Shown one piece after another: positions 35,211-44,266 of a DNA stretch of 64,000 nucleotides; position 1 is the first letter of the stretch; the number at the start of each line of letters is the position of its first letter. The notes beneath the pieces were generated by a model. That model saw nothing but the letters and a program-made list of their open reading frames with translations, made no database searches and was not told the origin of the DNA. A program made the position numbers and the translations under genes. Source of the DNA: Guyparkeria sp016278265 (GTDB taxonomy: Bacteria > Pseudomonadota > Gammaproteobacteria > Halothiobacillales > Halothiobacillaceae). The stretch lies in assembly GCF_044582145.1 (NCBI RefSeq), contig NZ_JBDODO010000006.1; one strand, given 5' to 3'.

Positions 35211-35654
35211 ATGAGCGAGATTGTATTCCACCTGATCGACGACCCGGCCGAGGATGCCTTCTGGTATTTCGCCGCCGAACTCTGCGCCGAACAGGCCGAG
35301 GCACAGCGCCCCACCTACGTGGTCTGCGCCAGTCTCGCCCATGTGGAAGGCTTTGACGAGTACCTCTGGTCGTACCGTGACGACCGCTTCGTGCCTCACA
35401 CCGCCGACCCGGAAGACGCCGACCACGCCCCGATCTTCATCGGTTGCGACCCGGAGGCCGGCGGCTTTGCCCGCGTGATCAATCTCTCCGGTGCGACGAT
35501 CCCGCGACCGACCGAGCGCGAGCATATCGACGAGGTCATTCCCGCCGGCGAGCAACCCCGCGCGGACGCCCGTGCTCGTTGGCGGCAATACAAAAGTGCC
35601 GGTGCGACCATCGACCACCATCGCGTTGAATCGGTCCGACCCCGCGACGAGTAG
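35211..35654 (+). CDS. holC: DNA polymerase III chi subunit
   Basis: A 147-residue protein of the HolC family, a clamp-loader accessory subunit that contacts single-strand-binding protein. It starts MSEIVFHLIDDPAEDAFWYF and shows DEYLWSYRDDRFVPHTADP and PIFIGCDPE, matching the family. It lies 69 bp upstream of valS, the standard gammaproteobacterial order (pepA, usually upstream, is absent here). The start is chosen from family alignment; the upstream frame is open but not coding in character. Confidence 0.9.
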   Translation: MSEIVFHLIDDPAEDAFWYFAAELCAEQAEAQRPTYVVCASLAHVEGFDEYLWSYRDDRFVPHTADPEDADHAPIFIGCDPEAGGFARVINLSGATIPRPTEREHIDEVIPAGEQPRADARARWRQYKSAGATIDHHRVESVRPRDE

Positions 35655-35723
35655 ACCCGAAATCATCCCCGGCGGCCCCGCCCCGGCCTCCCGACCCGAC
35701 GACAAGCGAACCTGAATAACGGC

Positions 35724-38576
35724 ATGGACAAGACTTACGACCCCCGACAGATCGAGCAGGACTGCTACCAGCGCTGGATGGAAGGCGACCAGTTCAAGCC
35801 GGACATGCAGGCCGAGGGTGCCTACTGCATCATGCTGCCGCCGCCAAACGTCACCGGCCGGCTGCACATGGGTCATGCCTTTCAGGACACCCTGATGGAC
35901 ACGCTGACCCGCTGGCACCGGATGCGCGGTGAGGCCACGCTGTGGCAACCGGGCACCGACCATGCCGGCATCGCCACGCAGATGGTGGTCGAGCGCCGGC
36001 TGGAATCCGAAGGGGTCTCACGTCATGACATTGGCCGGACGAAGTTCCTGGAAAAGGTCTGGGAATGGAAGGAGCAATCCGGCGGCTTCATCACCGAGCA
36101 GATGAAGCGCCTCGGTGCCTCCTGTGACTGGTCGCGCGAACGCTTCACCATGGACGATGGCCTGTCCGAGGCGGTCCGCGAGGTGTTCGTCCGCCTGTAC
36201 GAGGACGGCCTGATCTACCGCGGCAAGCGGCTGGTCAACTGGGACCCGGTACTGCGCACCGCCGTCTCCGACCTCGAAGTGGTCAGCGAGGAGGAAAAGG
36301 GGCACCTGTGGCACATGCGCTACCCGCTGACCAATGGTGAGGGTCACCTGGTGGTCGCGACCACCCGTCCCGAGACCATGCTCGGCGACACCGCGGTGGC
36401 CGTTCACCCCGAAGACGAGCGCTACAAGCACCTGATCGGCGAGACCATCACCCTGCCCCTGGTCGGCCGGTGCATTCCGATCATCAGTGACGATTACGTC
36501 GATCCCGAGTTCGGTTCGGGTTGCGTCAAGATCACCCCGGCGCACGACTTCAACGACTACGCCATCGGCCAGCGCCATGACCTGCCGATGCTCAACGTGC
36601 TCACCGAGACCGCCACCATCCGCGAGGCGGCCGAATGCGTCGGCGAGGCGGCGCGTGACACCGACCCGCACCTGCCGGAGCGCTACCGCGGCCTGGATCG
36701 TTTCGAGGCCCGCCGCCAGATCGTGGCCGATCTCGAGGCCGAGGGGCTGCTGGTCCAGATCGACGACCACAAGCTGATGGTCCCGCGCGGCGACCGCAGC
36801 GGCACGGTAATCGAGCCGCTGCTGACGGACCAGTGGTTCGTCGATCTCACCCGCGACGAGACGGTCACCGGCAAGCCCGGCGGGAAGAAGGCGATCACCG
36901 AGCCGGCGATTGACGCCGTGCGCTCGGGCGACATCCGCTTCGTGCCCGGCAACTGGGAGAACACCTATTTCCAGTGGCTGGAGAACATCCAGGACTGGTG
37001 CATCAGTCGGCAACTGTGGTGGGGCCACCGCATTCCGGCGTGGTTCGACTCGGACGGCAATATCTTCGTCGGTCGCGACGAGGTCGAGGTGCGCGCCAAG
37101 TACGAGATCGGCGCGGACGAGGAACTGACCCAGGACGAGGACGTGCTCGACACCTGGTTCTCCTCCGCGTTGTGGCCGTTCTCCACGCTGGGCTGGCCCG
37201 AGCACACCGCGGAGCTCGAACGCTTCTACCCCACCAGCGTGCTGGTCACCGGTTTTGACATCATCTTCTTCTGGGTCGCCCGGATGGTGATGATGGGCAA
37301 GTACTTCGGCAAGGACGTCCCGTTCCACGAGGTGTACGTGCATGGCCTGGTGCGCGACGCCCACGGTCAGAAGATGTCGAAGTCCAAGGGCAACGTGCTC
37401 GACCCGATCGACATCATCGACGGCATCGACCTGGAAGCGCTGGTGGAAAAGCGCACCACTGGCCTGATGCAGCCGAAGAAGGCACGGCTGATCGAGAAAC
37501 AGACCCGCGAGGAGTTCCCCGACGGTATCGAGGAGCACGGCACCGACGCCCTGCGTTTCACCTTCGCCGCGCAGGCGACCACCGGTCGCGACATCAGCTT
37601 CGACCTCGAGCGGGTCAAGGGCTACCGCAACTTCTGCAACAAGCTCTGGAACGCCAGTCGCTTTGTGCTGATGCAGTGCGAGGGCGAGGACACGGGACTC
37701 GGCGATGAACCGGTCACGCTGGGCACCGCCGACCGCTGGATCATCGGCGAATTGCAGGCCTGCGAGGCCACGGTCACCAAGCACCTGGAGAACTACCGCT
37801 TCGATCTCGCCGCCCAGGCGCTTTACGACTTCACCTGGAGCACCTACTGCGACTGGTACCTCGAGTTGTCCAAGCCCGCGATCAAGCACGGCGACGAGGC
37901 AGCGAAGCGCGGCACCCGCCGCACGCTGGTGCGGGTACTCGAGGCCCTGCTGCGCCTGCTGCACCCGTTCATTCCGTTCATCACCGAGACCATCTGGCAG
38001 CGGGTCGCCCCGCTGGCCGGCACCAAGCGCGCGGATGACGACACCATCATGACCGCGCCCTTCCCGGTCGCCGACGAGTCGCAGCGCGACCCCGAGGCGC
38101 GCGAGGCGATCGAGTGGCTGCAGGGCTTCATCCTCGGCGTGCGCCGCATCCGCGCCGAGATGGACATCGCACCGGGCAAGCCGCTGCCGGTCCTGGTCAG
38201 CGAGGCCAGTGACCTCGACCGGGCGCGCATCACGGAACTCGAACCGCTGCTGACCACCGTTGCTCGAATCGAGTCGATCGAGGAACTCGATGGCGAATTG
38301 CCGGAATCGGCGATGGCGCTGGTCGGCAAGATGCAGGTGCACATCCCGCTGGCCGGCCTGATCGACGTCACCGCGGAACTCGAGCGCCTGAACAAGGCGG
38401 TCGAGGGCATCGAGAAGCAGATCGAGAAGGCACGCGGCAAGTTGTCGAATGCCAACTTCGTCGAGCGTGCACCGGAGGCCGTGGTCAACCAGGAACGCGA
38501 GCGACTGGCAGGCTTCGAGGCCGAGTTCGAGGAACTGGCCGCTCAGCGCGAACGCATTCGCCGCCTAGCCGACTGA
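35724..38576 (+). CDS. valS: Valyl-tRNA synthetase
   Basis: A 950-residue class I aminoacyl-tRNA synthetase charging tRNA-Val. It has the HIGH-type motif in PPPNVTGRLHMGHAF (about residue 38-52), an editing (CP1) domain with TTRPETMLGDTAV and threonine-rich segments, and the KMSKS motif in GQKMSKSKGNVLDP (about 548-561). A C-terminal coiled coil (about 885-950) contains LNKAVEGIEKQIEKARGKLS. Length is normal. It forms an operon with holC. Confidence 0.98.
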   Translation: MDKTYDPRQIEQDCYQRWMEGDQFKPDMQAEGAYCIMLPPPNVTGRLHMGHAFQDTLMDTLTRWHRMRGEATLWQPGTDHAGIATQMVVERRLESEGVSRHDIGRTKFLEKVWEWKEQSGGFITEQMKRLGASCDWSRERFTMDDGLSEAVREVFVRLYEDGLIYRGKRLVNWDPVLRTAVSDLEVVSEEEKGHLWHMRYPLTNGEGHLVVATTRPETMLGDTAVAVHPEDERYKHLIGETITLPLVGRCIPIISDDYVDPEFGSGCVKITPAHDFNDYAIGQRHDLPMLNVLTETATIREAAECVGEAARDTDPHLPERYRGLDRFEARRQIVADLEAEGLLVQIDDHKLMVPRGDRSGTVIEPLLTDQWFVDLTRDETVTGKPGGKKAITEPAIDAVRSGDIRFVPGNWENTYFQWLENIQDWCISRQLWWGHRIPAWFDSDGNIFVGRDEVEVRAKYEIGADEELTQDEDVLDTWFSSALWPFSTLGWPEHTAELERFYPTSVLVTGFDIIFFWVARMVMMGKYFGKDVPFHEVYVHGLVRDAHGQKMSKSKGNVLDPIDIIDGIDLEALVEKRTTGLMQPKKARLIEKQTREEFPDGIEEHGTDALRFTFAAQATTGRDISFDLERVKGYRNFCNKLWNASRFVLMQCEGEDTGLGDEPVTLGTADRWIIGELQACEATVTKHLENYRFDLAAQALYDFTWSTYCDWYLELSKPAIKHGDEAAKRGTRRTLVRVLEALLRLLHPFIPFITETIWQRVAPLAGTKRADDDTIMTAPFPVADESQRDPEAREAIEWLQGFILGVRRIRAEMDIAPGKPLPVLVSEASDLDRARITELEPLLTTVARIESIEELDGELPESAMALVGKMQVHIPLAGLIDVTAELERLNKAVEGIEKQIEKARGKLSNANFVERAPEAVVNQERERLAGFEAEFEELAAQRERIRRLAD

Positions 38577-38604
38577 TCGGGCCGACTGCCCCCATCGCAC
38601 GGTT

Positions 38605-40572
38605 TTAGCCGGACCGTCCGCCGCGTCGTGCCTGCTTGCGAGCGGCACGTTCGTCGAAGCGTTGCGGGCGCAGCCCGTCGGCGAGGTCCCGTGGCAACGG
38701 CGACGGGGTTTGCTCGATTTGCGCGGCGAGGTACTCGGCAAGCCACGCCGACCAGGTGAGGCCGCGGGCGCCATGCCCGGTCGATACCCACAGCCCGTCG
38801 GCTATCCGCCCCACGATCGGCAGCCGGTCCGGCGTGGTGGCACGCAAGGAGGCTCGTCCCTGCAATCCAACGGCAGACAACTCCGCGTCGAGTGAGGGCG
38901 CGATGGCGGCGAGCCGTTGCCGGTTTTCCTCGTGCTCGCCGTCCCGGACCACAAGCTCGGTATCGCCGGGCAGGAAGCTCGCCCCGAACAGGCGCTCGCC
39001 GCTTGGCAGGTCGAGCGCATAGCCCTCGCGCATCAGGGGGCGGCCACTCACCGGGGCATGGTCGGATCTTTCACTCCCGTGCGTCCCCCAGCTGACCTGC
39101 CCCCGACACGGCTCGATCCACGGTCCCAGTGTCTCGATCAGGGCCCCGCTTGACGGGCCGGCCGCCACGATCACCTCAGCAAACGGCCCGTGCGTCAGGC
39201 CGTCGGCTGTCTGGACTCGCCAGGCGCCCGCCTCACCAAGCAGTTGCTGCACCGGCCGATCCAGTCGCGTTTCGATACCGGGCGCGGCCAGCCAGTGGGC
39301 AATGACCATGCGCGGGCGTAGCCAGCCGGCCGTCGGAAAGTACCAGCCGGGGGAATCGATATCGGCCACCCCCGTCAGTGCGCGCAACGAGGCAGCCTCG
39401 CACCACTGGGCGAAGGTCGGGGCGGGCTGCAGTGCCTCGAAAATCCCGACCTGCTTCGCCACGTGTCGCTCGCTACGCGCGAGCTTGATCACGCCCTCGA
39501 ACGCGGCCGTCTCCCCATCGACCAGTTCACCCAACTCGGCGCGCATGTAGCCCATGCCGGTCGCGGTCAGTTGCGACAGGCGGTTCCAGTCACGGCTGAC
39601 CACCGGGGCCACCAAGCCTGCCGGGTTGCCCGATCCGCCACCGGCAGACTGTGAACCGGCCTCGAATACGACCACCTCCCGTCCACGCCGGGCAAGCGCT
39701 CGGGAAGCCGTGGCGCCCGCCATTCCGGCGCCCAAGACCGCAATGGGGCCAACCGCCTGTTCGGCGGGAGGTAAGGCGGCGGCCCTATTGCCCTGACCGT
39801 CATCGTGGTAGGCGCTGAGTATTTCGTGTTTGTGGGTGAAGCCCGGACGTTGCTGGGAAACAAAACCTGCCGTTGCCAGCGCCACACGTACCGGTTGAGT
39901 CGCGCAAACGGCGGCGGCCGTCGCCCCCGGCGCGGATCGCTGATCCAGTTGCCCGATCAGCTCCTCCTGCCATGGCTCGGGATCACGGTCGGGGGCGACA
40001 CCATCCAGGTAGAACGCATCGAATCGGCCTTCGATGCGTTCTACCTGGGCACCCGGATCGCCCCAAATCAGGGTCAGGCGAACACGGCCACCGGCAAGGA
40101 AACGCCGATGAAACCCGGGCACGGGATCGGGCCACAGCGCATGTAGCGAAGACTGAAGATCAGCAAAGCGTTCTTCCGCGCCTGCCGAAAGCCGCGGGTG
40201 GCCGGCGAGCCATGCCCGCGCCGCACGTTGCTGCGCGACCGCCAGGCGCGGCAGATCAACGGCCGCAACGGGATGGCGCTCCAGGCTGACAAAATCGAGG
40301 GCGGCCGCCGGCGGCGCCAGCTCCAGGAAAAGCAAGGCGGTGGCGAGGAAATTGCGCCCCGTGCCAAAACGGGTTTCGAGGATGCGATTGCCCCGCCCGC
40401 CGGCAAAGCGTTGGTGAAGATCGTTGCCGGCTAGAAAGACATGTTCACTCTCGCCAAAGCCGCCCCCGCGGGAACCGTCGAGATCACCGAATGCCTCGCT
40501 GTACGGAGTCCCGTCGTCGCACCGGGACAACTCGGCTGGCACCAGCGGCCAGCTACGAGCAATCGGGTTCAT
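38605..40572 (-). CDS. mnmC: Bifunctional tRNA mnm5s2U biosynthesis protein MnmC
   Basis: About 655 residues. The N-terminal methyltransferase half (MnmD, about 1-240) contains ILETRFGTGRNFLATALLF and DAFYLDGVAPDRDPE. The C-terminal FAD-dependent oxidoreductase half has IAVLGAGMAGATASRALARR. Together they convert cmnm5s2U to mnm5s2U at the wobble position of tRNAs. The start MNPIARSWPL is chosen because its ATG overlaps the yjbQ stop by 4 bp and the family begins here. It is convergent with valS, 28 bp away. Confidence 0.93.
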   Translation of the reverse strand: MNPIARSWPLVPAELSRCDDGTPYSEAFGDLDGSRGGGFGESEHVFLAGNDLHQRFAGGRGNRILETRFGTGRNFLATALLFLELAPPAAALDFVSLERHPVAAVDLPRLAVAQQRAARAWLAGHPRLSAGAEERFADLQSSLHALWPDPVPGFHRRFLAGGRVRLTLIWGDPGAQVERIEGRFDAFYLDGVAPDRDPEPWQEELIGQLDQRSAPGATAAAVCATQPVRVALATAGFVSQQRPGFTHKHEILSAYHDDGQGNRAAALPPAEQAVGPIAVLGAGMAGATASRALARRGREVVVFEAGSQSAGGGSGNPAGLVAPVVSRDWNRLSQLTATGMGYMRAELGELVDGETAAFEGVIKLARSERHVAKQVGIFEALQPAPTFAQWCEAASLRALTGVADIDSPGWYFPTAGWLRPRMVIAHWLAAPGIETRLDRPVQQLLGEAGAWRVQTADGLTHGPFAEVIVAAGPSSGALIETLGPWIEPCRGQVSWGTHGSERSDHAPVSGRPLMREGYALDLPSGERLFGASFLPGDTELVVRDGEHEENRQRLAAIAPSLDAELSAVGLQGRASLRATTPDRLPIVGRIADGLWVSTGHGARGLTWSAWLAEYLAAQIEQTPSPLPRDLADGLRPQRFDERAARKQARRGGRSG

Positions 40573-40973
40573 TGCCGCTCGGGCAGTTGGGTGATCACGA
40601 TGCGCCGCCGGTGCGGGTGGGCCCGGTGCTCCCAAAGAAAGACGCCCTGCCAGGTTCCCAGCATCAGACGGCCATCGCTCATGGGCAGCGAGAGTTCGTG
40701 ACCCGCCAACAGCGTGCGAAAGTGGGCTGCCATGTCGTCCGGCCCTTCGTCGTCGTGGAGATAGGCGGGGTCGCCATCCGGGGCCGCGCGGCCGATCAGT
40801 GTCTCAAGGTCCGTCCGCACCTCCGGTGAGGCATTCTCCGTCAGGATCAGCGAGGCGCTGGTGTGTTGCAGGAACAGATGGCACAGGCCACTGCCGGACA
40901 ACTCGGCCTGCACCTGGCTGGTGATATTGGTAAAGCCCCGTCCGGGGGTGCGGATTTCGATCACTTTTGGCAT
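40569..40973 (-). CDS. YjbQ family protein (UPF0047)
   Basis: A 134-residue protein of the YjbQ/UPF0047 family, members of which show weak thiamine-phosphate synthase activity but whose main role is unclear. It contains GFTNITSQVQAELSGSG, LFLQHTSASLILTENASPEV, the HDDEGPDDMAAH metal-binding region and GTWQGVFLWEHR. The start MPKVIEIRTP fits the family length; a long upstream extension of the frame is not coding in character. It is translationally coupled to mnmC. Confidence 0.9.
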   Translation of the reverse strand: MPKVIEIRTPGRGFTNITSQVQAELSGSGLCHLFLQHTSASLILTENASPEVRTDLETLIGRAAPDGDPAYLHDDEGPDDMAAHFRTLLAGHELSLPMSDGRLMLGTWQGVFLWEHRAHPHRRRIVITQLPERQ

Positions 40974-41112
40974 GGTGTTGATTCTACCAGCCCAACGAGC
41001 GCGACCAGCCACCAACTCGAGCCCGCGCTGTGGCGCATGAAGCCCGAAGACAGTATGCTTGCTGTCACTTGCGGCCCAGTGCGCCACAGACGGCCAGGAG
41101 CAGTACAACGGA

Positions 41113-41484
41113 ATGATCACGCAACGCCGCTTCGCCCGTGTCGAGATCCCGCTCCCGGTGCGTATCCGCTGCCCGAAGGAAACGCTACGGGGCACCATTC
41201 TCGACGTCTCGCTCAAGGGCATTCTGGTCGAGCTCGAAACCGCTGGCAGCCTCGGCGACGACTGTGTCGCCGACTCTCTGAATATCGAGATCCTCTCGGA
41301 TCCAGACCATGCCATTCTCGTCGAGCTCACCGCCCGCATCGTCCGCGAGTCGAACCGGACCCTCGCCCTGGCGTGGTCCAGCATCGAACTCGATGCCCTG
41401 ACCCATCTGCGCGAACTGTTGCAGGCCAATGGCGTGGAAGATCACCAGCTCTCACGCGAGCTGTCGGAACTTCTCTACGACTAA
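41113..41484 (+). CDS. PilZ domain protein
   Basis: A 123-residue single-domain c-di-GMP receptor. The RxxxR motif is RRFARVEI (residues 5-9 region) and the second motif is DVSLKGILVE, a D-x-S-x-x-G form, so ligand binding is likely. The gene precedes a GGEEF diguanylate cyclase on the same strand by 90 bp, suggesting that the pair forms a small output module. The chosen ATG gives a typical PilZ start; an ATG 18 codons upstream is possible. Confidence 0.87.
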   Translation: MITQRRFARVEIPLPVRIRCPKETLRGTILDVSLKGILVELETAGSLGDDCVADSLNIEILSDPDHAILVELTARIVRESNRTLALAWSSIELDALTHLRELLQANGVEDHQLSRELSELLYD

Positions 41485-41574
41485 CAAATATCGTCGCGTC
41501 GACGTACTGCGGTGGGCCCGACGCGATACACCAACTCACGTCGCCGGATGCGACGTAAAGAACTGGAACGCCAC

Positions 41575-42660
41575 ATGTTCGATTACACCCACGACCGCAG
41601 CCAAGCCAGTGAGATCATGCGGATGGTGCTCTCGCAGCTCGCCGAGCTGGGGCTGCCGCCGACCCCCGTCTACATCACCCTGTTCTACGAGCGCGCCCTC
41701 AAGCGCGACGCCAGCCTCACCAAGGACATGGACGACGCGATCAACAGCAGCAGTGGCCTGACCCAGGAGGTCGCCCAGGACCTGTTCGACACGCACGTGC
41801 TGAACGGTGCGCTCAAGCAGATGGGTCGCGCCCAGGACGTCATGCTGCGCGTGATGCGCAACATGATGTTGCAGATGCTCAACACCGGTAACGAATTCTC
41901 CAATTTCGCCTCGACCCTGGGCGACTTCGTGCGCCAGATCGATCGCAGCGAATCGGTTGAAGCCCTACGGACGTTGACCGAGGAGGTGATGGAAGATACC
42001 CGCCACGTCGAGAAGAGCGCGCTGGAATCCTCCGACCAGATGAATAGCGCCGGTGACCAGATTGCCAAGCTGCGCAAGGAGCTCGAGAGCGCCCGCCGCG
42101 ATGCCCGCACCGATCCGCTCACCGGGCTGCCAAACCGACGCGGCCTTAATGACATGCTGCAAAAGCAGATCACGGCCGCCCTCTCGGCTAGCGAGCCGGG
42201 CGCGTTCCTGCTGGCGGACATCGATCACTTCAAGCAGATCAACGACAACTACGGACATCTGGTCGGCGACAAGATCCTGCGCTTTATCGCCCGGACCCTC
42301 CGCGAGCACGTCAAGGGCCAGGACCAGGTGCTGCGCTACGGGGGCGAGGAATTCGCGATCGTGCTACCGGAAACCCCGACCGAGGGCGCGATGGCCGTCG
42401 CCAACAAGCTGCGCAACATCATCTCGCAGTCAAAGCTGCGACTGGCCGAAAGCGGCCGTGAGCTGGGCGAGTTGACCATATCGATCGGCCTGACCAACGT
42501 AATCGATCACGACATCCCCGATGGCGTCATTCAGCGCGCCGACGACGCCTTGCTGGCCGCCAAACGCAAGGGGCGGAACCGGGTAATCCACAATCCCGCC
42601 GACCGCAATGCCACCGGCCCGGATACGGTGATCGACGAGCAGAACAGCACCAGCATATAA
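41575..42660 (+). CDS. GGDEF diguanylate cyclase
   Basis: A 361-residue cytoplasmic protein. The N-terminal 190 residues are helical (MFDYTHDRSQASEIMRMVLS onward, including a long coiled coil near residue 140-190). The GGDEF domain (about 195-350) has DPLTGLPNRRGLNDML, ADIDHFKQINDNYGHLVGD, YGGEEFAIVLPE and ADDALLAAKRKGRNRV. The active-site signature is GGEEF, which is competent. The N-terminal region resembles those of stand-alone cyclases of this size but I cannot name its signal. A terminator follows directly. Confidence 0.9.
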   Translation: MFDYTHDRSQASEIMRMVLSQLAELGLPPTPVYITLFYERALKRDASLTKDMDDAINSSSGLTQEVAQDLFDTHVLNGALKQMGRAQDVMLRVMRNMMLQMLNTGNEFSNFASTLGDFVRQIDRSESVEALRTLTEEVMEDTRHVEKSALESSDQMNSAGDQIAKLRKELESARRDARTDPLTGLPNRRGLNDMLQKQITAALSASEPGAFLLADIDHFKQINDNYGHLVGDKILRFIARTLREHVKGQDQVLRYGGEEFAIVLPETPTEGAMAVANKLRNIISQSKLRLAESGRELGELTISIGLTNVIDHDIPDGVIQRADDALLAAKRKGRNRVIHNPADRNATGPDTVIDEQNSTSI

Positions 42661-42683
42661 GCCTCTGCCAAGGCTGTGGAGCC

Positions 42684-42707
42684 GCGCCCTTCAAAAGGCG
42701 CTTTTTT
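42684..42707 (+). terminator. Intrinsic terminator after the GGEEF cyclase
   Basis: A 5-bp GC stem (GCGCC at 42684-42688, GGCGC at 42697-42701) with an 8-nt loop followed by six T. It overlaps the 3' end of the convergent broken gene at 42691. Confidence 0.75.
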
Positions 42708-43182
42708 CCACACAGAGATCCTCGCATGAGACTACCCTGCCCTGCTCAAGGCGGTATAGCGCCAAGCAATCCGTCTGGGTGACAACTCGCACCGACAGCC
42801 CCTCTTCCCGGATCAGCACCACCGGATAATCACGATCGCCCGGCGCCGGCAAGGCAAGCAGGCGCCTGATCATCCCGGGCATCCCGCTGATATCCGCGAG
42901 GTAAATCACTTCGCCACGGATCAGCCGTTCACCGGCCACCGACTCCAGCACGGATGACAGCGACTCGTCCGCTTGCTTTGAACGCGAGAACACGACCACT
43001 TCGGTCGAGTTACCCGGCAGTCGATGCGACTCATCGAACTGACCCGTCAGCTCCCACGCCGGAAACGGATCGCCCACGTCCAAGGCGGATTCATGCGACT
43101 CCTACGCGAACACGCCGGAAGACGGACTCAGGGTGGCCGACAGGAGAGCAACGGCGAGAGGGTGATTTTTAAAGTCAGACAT
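42691..43182 (-). pseudogene. Exported thioredoxin-fold-like gene broken by an amber codon after its signal peptide
   Basis: Read from the ATG at 43182, which has a GGAGA ribosome-binding site, the frame gives a signal-peptide-like start (MSDFKNHPLAVALLSATLSP, then SSGVFA). It then hits TAG at 43104-43102 and continues in the same frame as a 130-odd-residue domain (LDVGDPFPAWELTGQFDESH early, VIYLADISGMPGMIRRLLAL later). That domain looks like a periplasmic thioredoxin/AhpC-like fold by its GDPFPAWELT opening, but no CxxC is present. A TTG at 43083 could start the remainder, without signal peptide or ribosome-binding site. One base change (for example CAG to TAG) would explain it. Sequencing error is possible. 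Confidence 0.7.
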
Positions 43183-43249
43183 GGCGATTTCTCCGCTTCG
43201 ACAAGGGGAAATCGATACATTTAACATACGTATTGGGAATAATCCGGGC

Positions 43250-43852
43250 TTATGACTCGGCTTCCCGTCGACCCTTGAGTGCCAGACTCAAGGTGCTGGC
43301 ATCGATGTACTCGAGCTCGCCGCCCATCGGCACGCCCTGTGCCAGACGCGTGACGCGCAAGCCCCGTGCACGGGCCAACTCGGTAACGTAGCCGGCGGTC
43401 GCCTCACCCTCGATAGTCGCGCTGGTGGCGAGAATCACCTCTTCGATCCCCGCCTCGTCGAGGCGTGCGGCCAACTGGTCGAGTTTCAGCTCGTCCGGAC
43501 CAATACCGTCCAGCGGCGACAGGCGACCCAGCAACAGGAAATAGCGCCCCTGATAGGCCCCGGAGGACTCGATGGCGATCCAGTCGGCGGGTGACTCGAC
43601 CACGCACAGGAGACGATCGTCACGCTGACCATCGGCGCAGATCGGGCAAATCTCACCCTCGGTAAACACCCGACAGGAGCGGCAATGCCCGAGTTTTTCC
43701 AGTGCCTCGCCGATCGCCTCGGCCAGGTGCCCTGCCCCGGCACGATCCCGTTCGAGCAGATGCAGCGCCATCCGCTGAGCCGTCTTCTGTCCGACGGTCG
43801 GCAGGCAACGTAGGGCATCGATCAATTGCTGGAAACTGGGCGAGAATTGCAC
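43250..43852 (-). CDS. recR: Recombination mediator protein RecR
   Basis: A 200-residue DNA-repair protein of the RecFOR pathway, which loads RecA at gaps. It has the helix-hairpin-helix region LPTVGQKTAQRMALHLL, the zinc finger CRSCRVFTEGEICPICAD and a Toprim domain starting LLCVVESPADWIAIE. It starts at GTG with GGGAG upstream. It follows ybaB on the same strand, the conserved dnaX-ybaB-recR order. Confidence 0.96.
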   Translation of the reverse strand: MQFSPSFQQLIDALRCLPTVGQKTAQRMALHLLERDRAGAGHLAEAIGEALEKLGHCRSCRVFTEGEICPICADGQRDDRLLCVVESPADWIAIESSGAYQGRYFLLLGRLSPLDGIGPDELKLDQLAARLDEAGIEEVILATSATIEGEATAGYVTELARARGLRVTRLAQGVPMGGELEYIDASTLSLALKGRREAES

Positions 43853-43876
43853 GATTCACGTCTCCCGAACGAGAAA

Positions 43877-43901
43877 CGCCCGACCCAAAACGGATCGGGC
43901 G
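43877..43901 (-). terminator. Hairpin between ybaB and recR
   Basis: An imperfect 10-bp stem (CGCCCGACCC and GGATCGGGCG, one mismatch) with an AAAA loop, followed on the minus strand by TTTCTC. It may be a partial terminator that lowers recR expression within the dnaX operon. Confidence 0.45.
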
Positions 43902-43922
43902 ATGGGATCAGACAAGGCCGGT

Positions 43923-44246
43923 TTAGAACGGCATCTTGAAGCCCGGCGGCAGGTTCATGCCGGAGGTCATGCCCGACATTCTTTCCTGTTGTTCCTGCTC
44001 GATGCGCCGCGAGGCGTCGTTGATTGCCGCGGCGATCAGATCCTCGAGCATGTCCTTGTCGTCTTCCAGCAGGCTCGGGTCGATCGAGACACGCCGTGCC
44101 TCGTGCTTGCCGGTCATGGTGACCTTGACCAGGCCGCCACCGGACTGGCCTTCGACTTCCATCTTGGCGACTTCTTCCTGCATGCGCTGCATGTTTTCCT
44201 GCATCGCCTGCGCCTGCTTCATCAGGTTGCCCATTCCACCTTTCAT
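43923..44246 (-). CDS. ybaB: YbaB/EbfC family nucleoid-associated protein
   Basis: A 107-residue DNA-binding protein of the YbaB/EbfC family. It starts MKGGMGNLMKQAQAMQENMQ and has the characteristic KVTMTGKHEARRVSIDPSLL strand region and EDLIAAAINDA. A GGAGA site precedes the ATG. It lies 20 bp after dnaX and before recR, as in most bacteria. Confidence 0.95.
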   Translation of the reverse strand: MKGGMGNLMKQAQAMQENMQRMQEEVAKMEVEGQSGGGLVKVTMTGKHEARRVSIDPSLLEDDKDMLEDLIAAAINDASRRIEQEQQERMSGMTSGMNLPPGFKMPF

Positions 44247-44266
44247 TTGCCGATGTCTCCTGCTGG

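Noticed and set aside
36018..38342. 774-codon open frame opposite valS
   Set aside because: It is the complement of a well-conserved synthetase gene; its translation shows no family motif.
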